Of a stretch of 64,000 bases of DNA, positions 54,625 through 64,000 are shown in pieces. The position numbers were made by a program, and so were the translations under genes. Below the pieces are notes generated by a model that saw nothing but the letters and a program-made list of their open reading frames with translations, did not search any database and had not been told where the DNA came from. Each line of letters begins with the position of its first letter. Within the stretch, counting starts at the first letter, position 1. Source of the stretch: Bedellia somnulentella (lineage: Eukaryota; Arthropoda; Insecta; Lepidoptera; Bedelliidae); the NCBI GenBank assembly GCA_963576735.1, contig OY755186.1, positions 12,387,970 to 12,451,969 on the forward strand. The letters run 5' to 3'.

Positions 54625-55355
54625 GTGGAGGACCACGACCACGGAGGACACACCTGGAACAAATAGAGTGTGTGCTCAAAAAGGCCGGCGTCCGAAGCAT
54701 GAAGAATAAAAGAGCATGTATGAGAAGAATGATGAATGTAACAGAAGCAAAAGTGATTTGCCTGGATCGTACAAAGTGGCGATCGATAGTCTCTGCCTAC
54801 CCCAATGGGAACAATAGCTACGTCCACACTGTGCCTTTTTTTGTTCAATAAGGGCATGCGTCATAGCGCAGTCAACAGCGCACGTGAGGCATGCCCTTAA
54901 TGCATGCGCGGTAACAGTTGAAAGCGAAGCGCGCGCTGTGGTGTAAGTTTTCCGGAGTCGGGTGGATTTTTGTGCGTCATAGCGTTCGCGAAATTTCTTT
55001 CGGACATGCGTGTAAAATTTTAAAAAAAATATCTTTATCTTCTCTTAGTTCGCTTATAATCACGTTTCTTCGATTATTATAATAACCTCGTATCCAAAAC
55101 CTTCTCTTGGTCTTTTTTTCTGGAATTTCTTATGACCAAGTAAGCTGCATATATTCCCCCAAGTAAAATATTGTCGTCGCACATGTTTCCAACAGAAACT
55201 CAAACTACGAATAAAGTATGGTGTTGTTGGTTTCAATTAACGCATTCACTTATTGTAAGCGTCAATTGAAAGTTGAATAGAAAGATGAAGACGAAAGTTG
55301 AAGATGAAAAGGCACAGTGTGGACATACCTTATGGGCGTGAGTATAAGTAAGTAG
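54625..55355 (+). repeat. RTE-like LINE tail split by a MITE
   Basis: LINE tail 54625-54816 (cgaccacggaggacacacctgg ... ccccaatgggaaca), resumed at 55330 with ttatgggcgtgagtataag. The insertion between them is a MITE. Confidence 0.75.
54817..55329. mobile_element. 513-bp MITE inside a LINE tail
   Basis: Ends GCTACGTCCACACTGTGCC and GGCACAGTGTGGACATACC are inverted repeats. Internal second palindrome aagggcatgcgtcatagcgc ... gaggcatgccctt. The uninterrupted LINE tail shows where it inserted. TA or ATA/TTA flanks do not decide between superfamilies. Confidence 0.7.
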
Positions 55356-55768
55356 CACTAGCACACTTGACTGAGAAACGTATGCATGGTCAATATCAGT
55401 CAAAACAAAATCCACCAGTATTTTCAATTCTATATTGATTGTTTGGTTGTTTATTTTATTGTGTTATTTTAGTTTTAGTATGTATGTATGTATTATACAC
55501 AGATTACAATATAGATGTATTATAGGCCTAATTTATTTACGATTATTCTAAATGAACTTGTGTCCTGCTCTGAGTGGAGATGGTAGAATTGTTACAGTGA
55601 AATCTGAAATAAAAAACAGTTTAGTTTAATTCAGCTGCGATATATCTTGAACTTGTTCTGGTGGCCAACCGAGAAAATTTCTCTTTAACAATAACAAAAT
55701 GTACCTAATTAAAAAAAACTAGGTTAAAAACCTTTTTCTTTGGTAGCTGTGTTTATCTTTTCGCCAAA

Positions 55769-58700
55769 ATGCCTAGAGGGGTATGCAACGATGTACGAGA
55801 AATTGTATTGAAAGTAAAAGAATTTATGGAACTTGAAAAACAAATGCAAACACCTATTATTCCACTCAGCAAAGTAAACTCAAGAGTTTCAGCTGCTACT
55901 GGTAAGAAACTATTTTTAGTTAGAATTTTTTGTTCATGAAAACCTCATGTGCGGATTATTACTAATAAATTAAGGAAAGAAAAATATCTACACCAGCGGG
56001 AACCAAGTCCACTACTACTACCACTACTTAAAAAAAGATTGTTTTTTTAGTAACTATATATAGCTTTAAAAAAATAGACAGATCAAAGGTGACAATCTTC
56101 CTTCTTTCGTAAAATCTTGCATGGGGTAGATGTTTAGAATAATAAAGTGTCCACCAGTGTGAGAAAATAGATTTGCGATTCATGCACAAGCTGAATTGAA
56201 GTGGATTTAATAATGTCTGTCAATGCTTATGATACTATACTTAACTAAACTAAATAATTTTGTGTGATTGGTTTGAGACACTCTGTTGTAGCATTAACAC
56301 GGAAGGCATAGAGCTAGCATAGATGATAAGCTTAGCTTACTAAGTTTACTACCACATATATTAAAAAAAATATCATTTATTATTTTCTTTAATTATTAGC
56401 TCACTACCACAATAGAAAAATGTAGCTTTTTCTCAATACAACTTTTTTAATTGACTTAATTTAAATATAATTTTTGCAGTGATAGAATTTTACAACAATT
56501 CACTTTCAAAGCGCTTACTACAATTTTCATGATAGACTTACATTATATAATGATATAAATAAATGTGTATTAATTTTCTGTGTAGTATTCGCTTAGCTTA
56601 GCACTACCCCTTTTATTCCCATGGGTATATGTAAGAGGCAAATATGGAATTGCCGCTTCTTTGGGCAATGCGGTTAGAGTCCCATCACCAACAACCTTTA
56701 TTTTACCATCTTTCCCCCCATATCTTCCAAAAGTGCCTTCGGGTAAAATTAGAAATTCCTCATTTCTAATTTCTTGGTTCTGGCCACCCCTTCTAGGGAT
56801 TTATAGAGGTGAGTATATGTATGTATGTAAATTGAAACTTTCGGGTCCCCTGGCACAGGTATTTATTTACTTAAAAGGGGGCTCCATCCAAACATATGGT
56901 TTTGAAAAAACACATGAAACTGAATAAATTATTTTTGTATGTTGTATTTAAATCATGAGTGTCAAAACGATATGTTTTTCTTATATACTTCCCATTCATT
57001 TCCAACAATAGGTCCACCAACTGTTTATACATATCACTTTGATTTTAAATACTAAAGCCAAATAAAATAACAATAACTGCTTAAAAATTCAAAAATAACC
57101 TACAGTTAAACAAAAACTGAGTATACAGTTGTTTTTTTCGTAAAAGTGGAAATATACTATAATCTTTATACATACAAAATACTCATGGCTATAAATTTCA
57201 AAAAAGGGTAGCTAGAGATTCAGAATGAAAAATGCTGTAGTCACTTTTAAAAGTTGAGTGGGAAAAAAAGTAAAATATAGGTTGTTGATAATGGGTCTTG
57301 GACTATATTGCCCAATAATCCCTTAAAAAAGTGCAAATACCCTAACTTGCCACTCACGAAACATGCGGGAAGCAATAAGATTTAAGCAGAAACTTCATAG
57401 AGGTTTATAATGAATAGTTATTGGGTAAGAAGTAGGAGTTTTGTTCTTATGTTAGTCCTTATTCTTGAAATTATAACTGAATAGGTTTTGACTTTTGCAT
57501 CCATTATGGTTAAGTAGGGGAATTAAAATGTACAATAAAATAAAATTGCTTGAATGAGAAGAATACTGAATGTGAGAGAAGCAAGACAAAGGACCATGGG
57601 AGATTTTGTATGAACCCCGTCCCCACCCTAGAACAGTCATGGGATATGTGTCAATTTTTTTCATTGGGACCCAAAAAAGTCTAAAGTACCTGTGTTAATT
57701 GCAAAAACATTTGGGTTTTTTTATAATAAAAAAATAACTTTTCCGCACAAGTGTATTTATTTTTGAACAAAAATATTTTTTTATATGTGTAAGTAAAGAA
57801 GAAGAATATATTATAAAATCTAAACCCCAAGCATTTGAAATATGTCGCTATTTTAAGCAGAAACTTCACAGAGGTTTATAATGAATAGTTATTGGGTAAG
57901 AAGTAGGAGTTTTGTTCTTATGTTAGTCCTTATTCTTGAAATTAACTGAATAGGTTTTGACTTTTGCATCCATTATGGTTAAGTAGGGGAATTAAAATGT
58001 ACAATAAAATAAAATTGCTCGAATGAGAAGAATACTGAATGTGAGAGAAGCAAGACAAAGGACCAAGGGGGATTTTGTATGAACCCCGTCCCCACCCTAC
58101 AACAGTCATGGGATATGTGTCAATTTTTTTCATTGGGACCCAAAAAAGTCTAAAGTACCTGTGTTAATTGCAAAAACATTTGGGTTTTCTTATAATAAAA
58201 AAATAACTTTTCGGCACAAGTGTATTTATTTTTGAACAAAAATATTTTTTTATATGTGTAAGTAAAGAAGAAGAATATATTATAAAATCTAAACCCCAAG
58301 CATTTGAAATATGTCGCCATAGTAAAAAGTTCTCTATTCTAATAGATGTTTTAAATGATACTTGTTTGAAATCTGTTGGATGGTGGGGACGTTTTTTCCC
58401 ATCGTCCTTTGTCAGGACTGTCCTAAGTAGCGATCGATAGTCTCTACCCTACCCAAATGGGAATAATGGGCGTGAGTATAAGTAATTTTGCCATAATAGT
58501 TTGACACTTTACACCCATATCCATATTCTATAAAATATATTGGTTAATCATCATAATATTCATTTACAGGGTTGTCAGAACGAACTATTTTAAATATTTC
58601 ACGTGAGCAGCGTCTAATTGAACAAGGCTTGATGGATCCTACAGCTGTCCCTATACCGAAAAAAAGAGTACGTACAAAAGGACGCATTGAGCTCAAAGAC

Positions 58701-59024
58701 TATGATTTACATTTAATACAATCAAAAGTTCATGAATTCTACACATACAAGAAAGAAGTGCCTACTGTAAACAAGCTTCTTGAAATTCTTAGACATGAAA
58801 CAGATTTCAAAGGATCTCGGGAGACATTAAGAAAAATACTACGAAGTCATGGAATCCAATTTGGTAAAGCAAGATGTACCAAAGATAAGGCCCCTCAACC
58901 GCCTCAGCCAGAACCAGCCATTGTTGCTCACAATCCCCATCCAGTTAATCACCTCATTCCTCCACACCACATGGTGCAAGTGCACGCTAATTATGTCAAT
59001 GTGTTTAACCAGAAACATGGTTAG
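55769..59024 (+). CDS. Transposase-derived paired-HTH protein without catalytic domain, 2 exons
   Basis: Exon 1 is 55769-55901 (ATG, ends ctactg|gtaaga). Exon 2 is 58570-59024 (tttacag|ggttgtc). Phase 1 to phase 1, 195 residues. Residues ~34-58 (SKVNSRVSAATGLSERTIL) and ~108-137 (VNKLLEILRHE...SRETLRKILRSHGI) are two helix-turn-helix units like the DNA-binding part of IS630/Tc1/mariner-type transposases. The linker has the basic stretch PKKRVRTKGR, perhaps an AT-hook or nuclear signal. From ~150 the transposase homology stops and a Pro/His-rich tail runs to HMVQVHANYVNVFNQKHG and TAG. There is no DDE domain. A clean reading frame across a 2.7-kb intron full of repeats suggests selection, that is, a domesticated gene. 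DNA binding is inferred and the target is unknown. Confidence 0.7.
56582..56830 (+). repeat. TATG-tailed short repeat (family A) in the HTH gene's intron
   Basis: gtgtagtattcgcttagctta to gtgagtatatgtatgtatgta. Confidence 0.72.
57170..57381 (-). repeat. TATG-tailed short repeat (family A), strongly diverged
   Basis: catacaaaatactcatggct and ggtagctagagattcagaat keep the family order, with many changes. Confidence 0.5.
57382..58322. repeat. ~471-bp tandem duplication in the HTH gene's intron
   Basis: Units 57382-57852 and 57853-58322 differ at only a few positions. Each carries a short LINE-tail piece (gaatgagaagaatactgaat gtgagagaagc). Recent duplication, no coding. Confidence 0.85.
58405..58487 (+). 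repeat. RTE-like LINE tail fragment before HTH exon 2
   Basis: tttgtcaggactgtcctaag, gcgatcgatagtctctaccc, gggcgtgagtataagtaa. Confidence 0.65.
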
Positions 59025-60645
59025 CAATAGTTGGTACTAGAAATAATTTCTGGTTACTTTCTGGACACAACATCATTCTTACTACACTAAGGTCACAAGT
59101 TATTGGTCTGCTTATTAGTTGTACATCACATTACATGGTGAAACTTAGTGCCTTTGGTTCAACTAGTTATACGGCTCCGGCCGTATTCGCAACTTGCTCT
59201 TAAGCAACCAGTTATGAATCAAGAGAAAAAAAACTCTTTTACAGCAACTAGGTACTTACGGTACCAAGTTTCGTAACGAGCAGTAAAAAATATTTTCGGA
59301 ATCCGGCCGGAGCCGTTCCGACGCTAGGCAATTAAAACAGCTCAGTGTCATATTTATCATGAGTAACAAAATGAGAGAGTCTCTTATAAAATGTTAGTTC
59401 ATATGTCTGATTACTGAATCTGAATCATATTATTTATATTCTCAAATCATTTTATATAAGTTATTAAGTTTCAATCCACATATTTTCACATATACAAGAG
59501 TGATTTTTATAATATTTGAACTTAACTTTATGTACTTTCGTTCTTTATCTGTAAAGATTACTTTAATGTATTGTATAGCCTATTTAGTCATTAGATATTA
59601 CTTGTGTAACAAAAAGTTAGACTGAACTAGAGATAGTGTTATATTTGTACTTACCTTTTAGGATACATGATAGAATACTGTTTTATATCCTATGATGTGT
59701 GAAGGTAGTTCAACAAAATTTTTACTTAACTCTACTACTAGTATATCAATCCTCAATCTTTAGGTTCTTTATTTTAGAATCTTTAATATCAAATATGAAT
59801 TTATAAAATGTAAGAAAGATCACAAAGATGACATGATACTAAAATTAAAACCATCTATTCAGTTTTAGTTTTTATGTTATACTTAAATATATTATTAAAA
59901 TAAAATGAAAAGCAGATAAATTCTAAGAAAACTAAATGAATAAACAGAAGTACATTTTGTAATCATTGAATGACAGTATTATAATGGCATAAATTTTCAA
60001 AAGCCTAACTGTAGTACATTTACAGCTTTATAATGACATACATTTTCAAAAGTCTCACAGTATTACACAGTAATGTTTAATAACAAATGGTTTTGATGAA
60101 AATATTTATTCTTTACAATTTTAGGCTGAAGGGAATTTTGCTGTCCCATGTATTAATCCATTCCAAACTATTCCATGTGCTCTTCCAATCTCTTACTGAA
60201 ATTGAAAGCATATGTACCAGCTACCAGTTATGGTTGGCCCCCAAGTCAGCAGAATACTTTGAGGGGTCATTAGATGAAAACTATGTTTTGTAAATGAGTA
60301 AAAAGTAAATGATGTAAAATAAGGTGTAAATAAATACCTATGATAAAATATAAGAATACGTATTTTTGTCTTTTTGTAGCAATATATAACCTCATCGGTT
60401 TAAAGATTTGATAATATGGCATGTAGATCAATTTATGAGAGATGTAATTTGAAAGAAAATAATGAATATTTATAATTACAGTGAGTATATGTATGTATGT
60501 AATATTTATAAATTAATTTCACGATGTAACTTGAGGAATAACATGAGATCCTCTATTAGGATGGTACATGATAGAATTTTGGAAGGTAAGTTGTTGGTAG
60601 TCAAAACTACATTTGTATGTGATGACGATAATCATCACCTACTTC
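59025..60645 (+). other. Probable 3' UTR and intergenic DNA after the HTH gene
   Basis: AT-rich with AATAAA near 59898. A small foldback element lies at 59171-59316. No coding frame of interest. A stray tail gtgagtatatgtatgtatg lies at 60480-60498. Confidence 0.4.
59171..59316. mobile_element. 146-bp GC-ended MITE
   Basis: ACGGCTCCGGCCGTATTC at the left and GAATCCGGCCGGAGCCGT at the right pair at 16 of 18 positions. It lies in the likely 3' UTR of the HTH gene. Confidence 0.65.
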
Positions 60646-60649
60646 TGCC

Positions 60650-60812
60650 TACTTACTTATACTCACACCCATTATCCTCATTGGGGTAGGCAGTGACTAT
60701 CGATCGCCACTTTGCACGATCCGGTTGAATCTCTCTTGCTTCCCTCACATTTATTGTGCTTCTCAAATGCTCGTTCTTCTTCCAACTTCGGATCCCACCT
60801 TTATAAAAACGT
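60650..60812 (-). repeat. RTE-like LINE tail fragment
   Basis: acttatactcacacccatta, ggggtaggcagtgactatcg, tctctcttgcttccctcac, then 5'-ward to acctttataaaaacg. Confidence 0.7.
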
Positions 60813-60832
60813 TTTAAACCTGGTCTTTAAAT

Positions 60833-61050
60833 ATGTACTCACGGTTATAAATCACAAAAAAGGTAGCCAAAACTTCAGAATTAAAATTGGCTCAGCCAGT
60901 TTTGCAAGTTTGATAAGAAAATATTGTATTAACAAGGGATGCTTGGTGATAGGCCTCCATAGCTACCATTAGAGCCCGAAAATCATTTAAAAAGCTACGA
61001 CACCCACGCGAAGATATGGGTCATTACTATTTATAATCCTATGCTACACA
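60833..61050 (-). repeat. TATG-tailed short repeat (family A), diverged
   Basis: gtactcacggttataaatca, ctcagccagttttgcaagtt, gacacccacgcg. Confidence 0.5.
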
Positions 61051-61249
61051 AAAAAATTAAAACACAGATAGCTAGGATTGGGTGAATATTTGACAATGAG
61101 TTCTGTCTCATTTAATTGGCACTGTTAGAACTAAATTCCAGATCATATGACATATACCGATGCTTAGTGGATCCGAAACGGCTCATTTTTGGATCCACCA
61201 TTGGTCATATATATTGATAGTTATGTTACTGTACTAATATTGGGTAGTT

Positions 61250-61700
61250 ACGAGGGGTGTTCAATGTATTCACGGTATAGGTATGAAAGAAAAGTGATAA
61301 AAATCTGAAATAATTTTATTTTCTATATAGCCCCCTGCAATATCAATGCACTTCTCACAACGCGGAATCATCTTGTTTACACCCTCTAAAAAATAATTTT
61401 CTTCCTTCTCGGAAAAATGATTATTTACGGCCGCCTTGAGCTTGTCATCGTAGGAATATCGCTTTTCACGGAAATCTTTCTTCAAATTAGGGAACAGAAA
61501 ATAATCACTGGGTGCCAGGTCCGGGCTATATAGTGGATAATTTACTACTTCGAAGCCACACTCCTGAATGGCAGCCTTCGCAACGCGCGCCGCCGGGTGA
61601 AATGGCGCGTTGTTGTCGTGAAGGAGCAACACACCCGCGGCCAGTTTGCCTCTCCGTTTTTCTTTAAAGCTTCTCTTAAATTATGCATAGTGTACAATCT
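61250..61700 (-). mobile_element. mariner element, 5'-truncated
   Basis: The 3' end starts with the mariner-type terminus acgaggggtgttcaa (61250), followed on the minus strand by the transposase C-terminal half. Sequence upstream of about 61700 no longer matches a mariner. Confidence 0.75.
61270..61695 (-). pseudogene. mariner transposase C-terminal fragment (DD34D type)
   Basis: KEKRRGKLAAGVLLLHDN gives the second catalytic Asp (HDN), and YSPDLAPSDYFLFPNLKK gives the third (SD at 34-residue spacing, the mariner signature). WxKCI.IAGGYIE is seen near the end as CEKCIDIAGGYIE. The first catalytic Asp and the DNA-binding half are missing, and a stop lies upstream (near 61685), so it is inactive. 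Confidence 0.82.
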
Positions 61701-62235
61701 ATATCTATTACAAAAAAAAGGATTGTAAACAAACCATTGCCGGGAATAAAATCGTAGATTTCATCAAGAAAATACTTCCATGACACTAGAATTTCACATC
61801 CGTCAATTATAAAACACATTCGTCGAATGATCCAGCTAAAAACTAAGTATTAATTGGAGATAAAACTTGCAAAACACAAAAAAAATTAAAAATTTGGTTA
61901 CTTAATATTTTTTCCAATGCAAAAATTTGGGATGGGTATTGACATTAAATAGTAATGAAAGAATGACAGTAATCGATTACCGATTGATGAATCGATGTAA
62001 GAAGATCCAATATATCAAAATCGCAGTGAATAAAATGTATAACACTGTAAACTATTGTATTTTTAACAAAAATAATAATATGTATATTGATACACAAAAC
62101 AAATTTATTACGTTTTAAGTTCAGAAATGGTTAGTGAGTATGTAGATTATACCTATTTTGCTATTACATTTAAGTTTTATTTGGTTCGGGCCGATTCTGG
62201 TCTTTTTTTAGAAATGTCTTTTATTAATCGACTAA

Positions 62236-62494
62236 GGATTTTGCCGTGTAGTGTCGGCTTAGAATAACACTACCCCATTTCTACCCGTGGGTGATCGTAA
62301 GAGGCGACTAAGGGTCTAGGGGCTTTTTAAGTGATTTTTGGGCGATGTGGTTGGAGACCCGTCACCAAAAACATTTACTGTTACCATCTTTTCCCCTTTC
62401 AACTTCCAAAAGTGGCTGAGGAATTTCTCATTCCAAAGCTCTGGCTACCCCGTCAAGGAATTTATAGCCGAGAGTATATGTATGTATGTATGTA
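62236..62494 (+). repeat. TATG-tailed short repeat (family A), full length with target duplication
   Basis: Head tgtagtgtcggcttagaata, tail gagtatatgtatgtatgta. aatcgactaa occurs on both sides (62226-62235 and 62494-62503), which supports insertion by target-primed reverse transcription. Confidence 0.8.
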
Positions 62495-62504
62495 ATCGAC
62501 TAAC

Positions 62505-62526
62505 GGCCCGTCCCGGCTTTGCACGG
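62505..62526. repeat. Short GC hairpin (cccgt / acggg)
   Basis: cccgtcccggctttgcacgg, a hairpin motif seen in many insect interspersed repeats. Family not determined. Confidence 0.4.
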
Positions 62527-62773
62527 GTTGACACATTTAATTTACACATACAAAACATTTCGTTATTAAAGATAAGTCAGGTATGAATAATGTGATGCGT
62601 TTGGCATTAATATTGGCTGTCAGTCACTCGGGGAATTTAATCTGTCTTTTTAATTTTATACATAGGTGTAACTTCTAAGGTTTATTGTGGGATTGGGATT
62701 AGTTTAATTTTATAAAATACGTAAAAACGCCTGTTCTATATTTACGTATTTAATCATTTTATTTCTGTAGCAA

Positions 62774-63217
62774 TTGCTCCGGAAAATCGCTATACTAATT
62801 TTTGCTCAAATGTGCTCTCATGTTAGTACGAAAAAAAAACGAATATTAAAAAAGGTTATAGACGATATGGCTGAAAAGCAAAATATCCAAGTACTACGTC
62901 TTCCTCCGTACCACTGCAAACTGAACCCAATAGAACTAATTTGGGCTCAAGTAAAGTCATATGTAGGACGGAACAATAAAACATTTAGAATGCCCGAGGT
63001 TAGGACTTTACTGGAAGAAGGTATAGCAAAAATTGGTGCAGCGCAGTGGACAGGATGTATTAGTCACGTTATAAAAGAAGAAAAAAAAATGAAGGACCTG
63101 GAAGGTTTAATTGATGCTGAGACGGATTCCATACAAGAAAAAATTATAATAAATGTTGGCGACTCTACGACCACTGATGATGAATCGGATATCGAAGACC
63201 TACCTGAGACAACCTAA
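62774..63217 (+). pseudogene. IS630/Tc1-type DDE transposase C-terminal fragment
   Basis: 147 residues. LRLPPYHCKLNPIELIWAQV is the hallmark of the last catalytic motif of IS630/Tc1-like transposases (the acid is the Glu of NPIE). It is followed by K.YV.RNN..F and an acidic tail ending DDESDIEDLPETT. The earlier catalytic Asp residues and the DNA-binding half are absent upstream. A possible acceptor (tttctgtag|caattgc) precedes it at 62771, so it could be a last exon, but no partner exon encodes the middle of the domain. It is of the same broad family as the HTH gene 3.7 kb upstream. Confidence 0.65.
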
Positions 63218-63282
63218 ATTATACATTAATACCTAAGTTATGTTTGCCTAAATTACTATATTAAATCCATTTTCAATGTAAA

Positions 63283-63590
63283 TGACTGCCTCCATCTCGC
63301 GGTTAAGCGCTTGGTTTCAAGTACGGGGTCTTGGGTTCGATCCCCGAGGGGTGGTAACTTTACAAAGATTTGTAAGATATAACCCAGTTTGGAAGGATAT
63401 TGCAAAATTAAGATGATTCCGTGCTTCGGGCACGTTAAGCCGTCGGTACCGGCTACTATTACGGTAGTAGTCTTTAGTCTACCAACTCGCAATTGGCCAG
63501 CGTGGTGGACTATGGCCATATCGCCCTATATAGGGTAGGCTCGAGCCCCTTGGTGGGGACATATATGGGCTGTGAGGAATTTAAATAGTA
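63283..63590 (+). repeat. tRNA-derived SINE (moth HaSE-like type)
   Basis: tRNA-like head with B box GGTTCGATCCC, then the body gtgcttcgggcacgttaagc, ccggctactattacgg, tggccagcgtggtggac and cccttggtggggacat...gggctg. I recognise this order of blocks from SINEs described in noctuid and other moths, which supports the lepidopteran assignment. No protein. Confidence 0.75.
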
Positions 63591-63749
63591 AATTGTTTGG
63601 TAGCATTTAAAAAATAATAATAATGTGAGTTTTAACGATACAGTAACTATTATTTCATACTTTTAACTGAAATTTTAAACATATCTTGGTTTTTTGTATT
63701 CGACTATCTTGAATAATTTTATAAGAAGTGTATGTACATCACACATTTA

Positions 63750-63845
63750 CACAAATTAAATTATATATATATATATATATAATTTAATTATATATATATA
63801 TAAAATATGTATATAATTAAATTATATATATATATATATAATATA
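63750..63845. repeat. (AT)n microsatellite, palindromic
   Basis: Several (TA)n runs separated by aatttaatta-type spacers. Confidence 0.85.
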
Positions 63846-64000
63846 TTTATATTATTTCAAAGTGAAAAGATAAATCTTTGTTTTTTGAACGTCAAAATTC
63901 AACTTAATGGTAATGGCGTAGGTATGTGACGACCCCACCGCCCGTTGTTGGAATGGCGTCGAGATGATATGTTCATCAGCTTGCCTTTCACTGTACTATC

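Noticed and set aside
63256..63519. Minus-strand 87-residue frame
   Set aside because: Antisense of the tRNA-derived SINE at 63283-63590.

Overview
The window looks like an intron-rich, AT-rich, repeat-dense moth or butterfly (Lepidoptera) nuclear segment. The evidence is spliced genes with canonical GT-AG introns, a tRNA-headed SINE of a type I recognise from moths (near 63.3-63.6 kb), an R4/Dong-type LINE sitting in a TAA run, RTE-like LINEs with tetranucleotide tails, and many palindromic DNA elements. Nothing bacterial is present.

Three host genes can be assembled from consistent splice phases. (1) A minus-strand gene of 22 coding exons, 53110 down to 19466, gives a 773-residue LIN54/Mip120 protein, the DNA-binding subunit of the MuvB/DREAM cell-cycle repressor, with both cysteine-rich CXC repeats intact. 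(2) Directly downstream on the same strand, 16025 to 11310, lies an 8-exon SMYD-type (MYND + SET) gene of 470 residues. Its SET core lacks the usual Asn-His-Ser-Cys segment. (3) On the plus strand, 55769-59024, a two-exon gene encodes 195 residues: the paired helix-turn-helix DNA-binding part of an IS630/Tc1/mariner-type transposase joined to a Pro/His-rich tail, with no catalytic domain.

Layout: 1-2900, defective RTE-like LINE copy A. 2901-4337, intergenic with SINE debris. 4347-8932, LINE copy B (minus), full length with a 9-bp target duplication; its 5' region is split by a tandem array of four tRNA-like genes plus a snap-back inverted copy. 9418-10970, a foldback element with 9-bp duplications. 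11.3-16.0 kb, SMYD gene. 16-19 kb, intergenic repeats. 19.2-53.1 kb, lin-54, whose introns hold a Transib/RAG1-like transposon (23022-26903), several MITEs, a Dong-like LINE (37.07-40.4 kb), SINEs and LINE tails. 53.1-64 kb, the HTH gene, SINEs, a mariner fragment, an IS630-type DDE fragment and a terminal SINE.

The mobile elements are heavily nested and interrelated. The commonest short repeat, about 245 bp with a (TATG)n tail, shares both its head and its tail style with the RTE-like LINEs, so it is probably mobilised by them. The most unusual structures are the snap-back tRNA array inside a LINE leader, the RSS-like ends of the Transib-like element whose target duplication is hidden by a nested MITE, the tandemly duplicated 3' part of the penultimate lin-54 exon, and the catalytic-domain-free transposase-derived gene.
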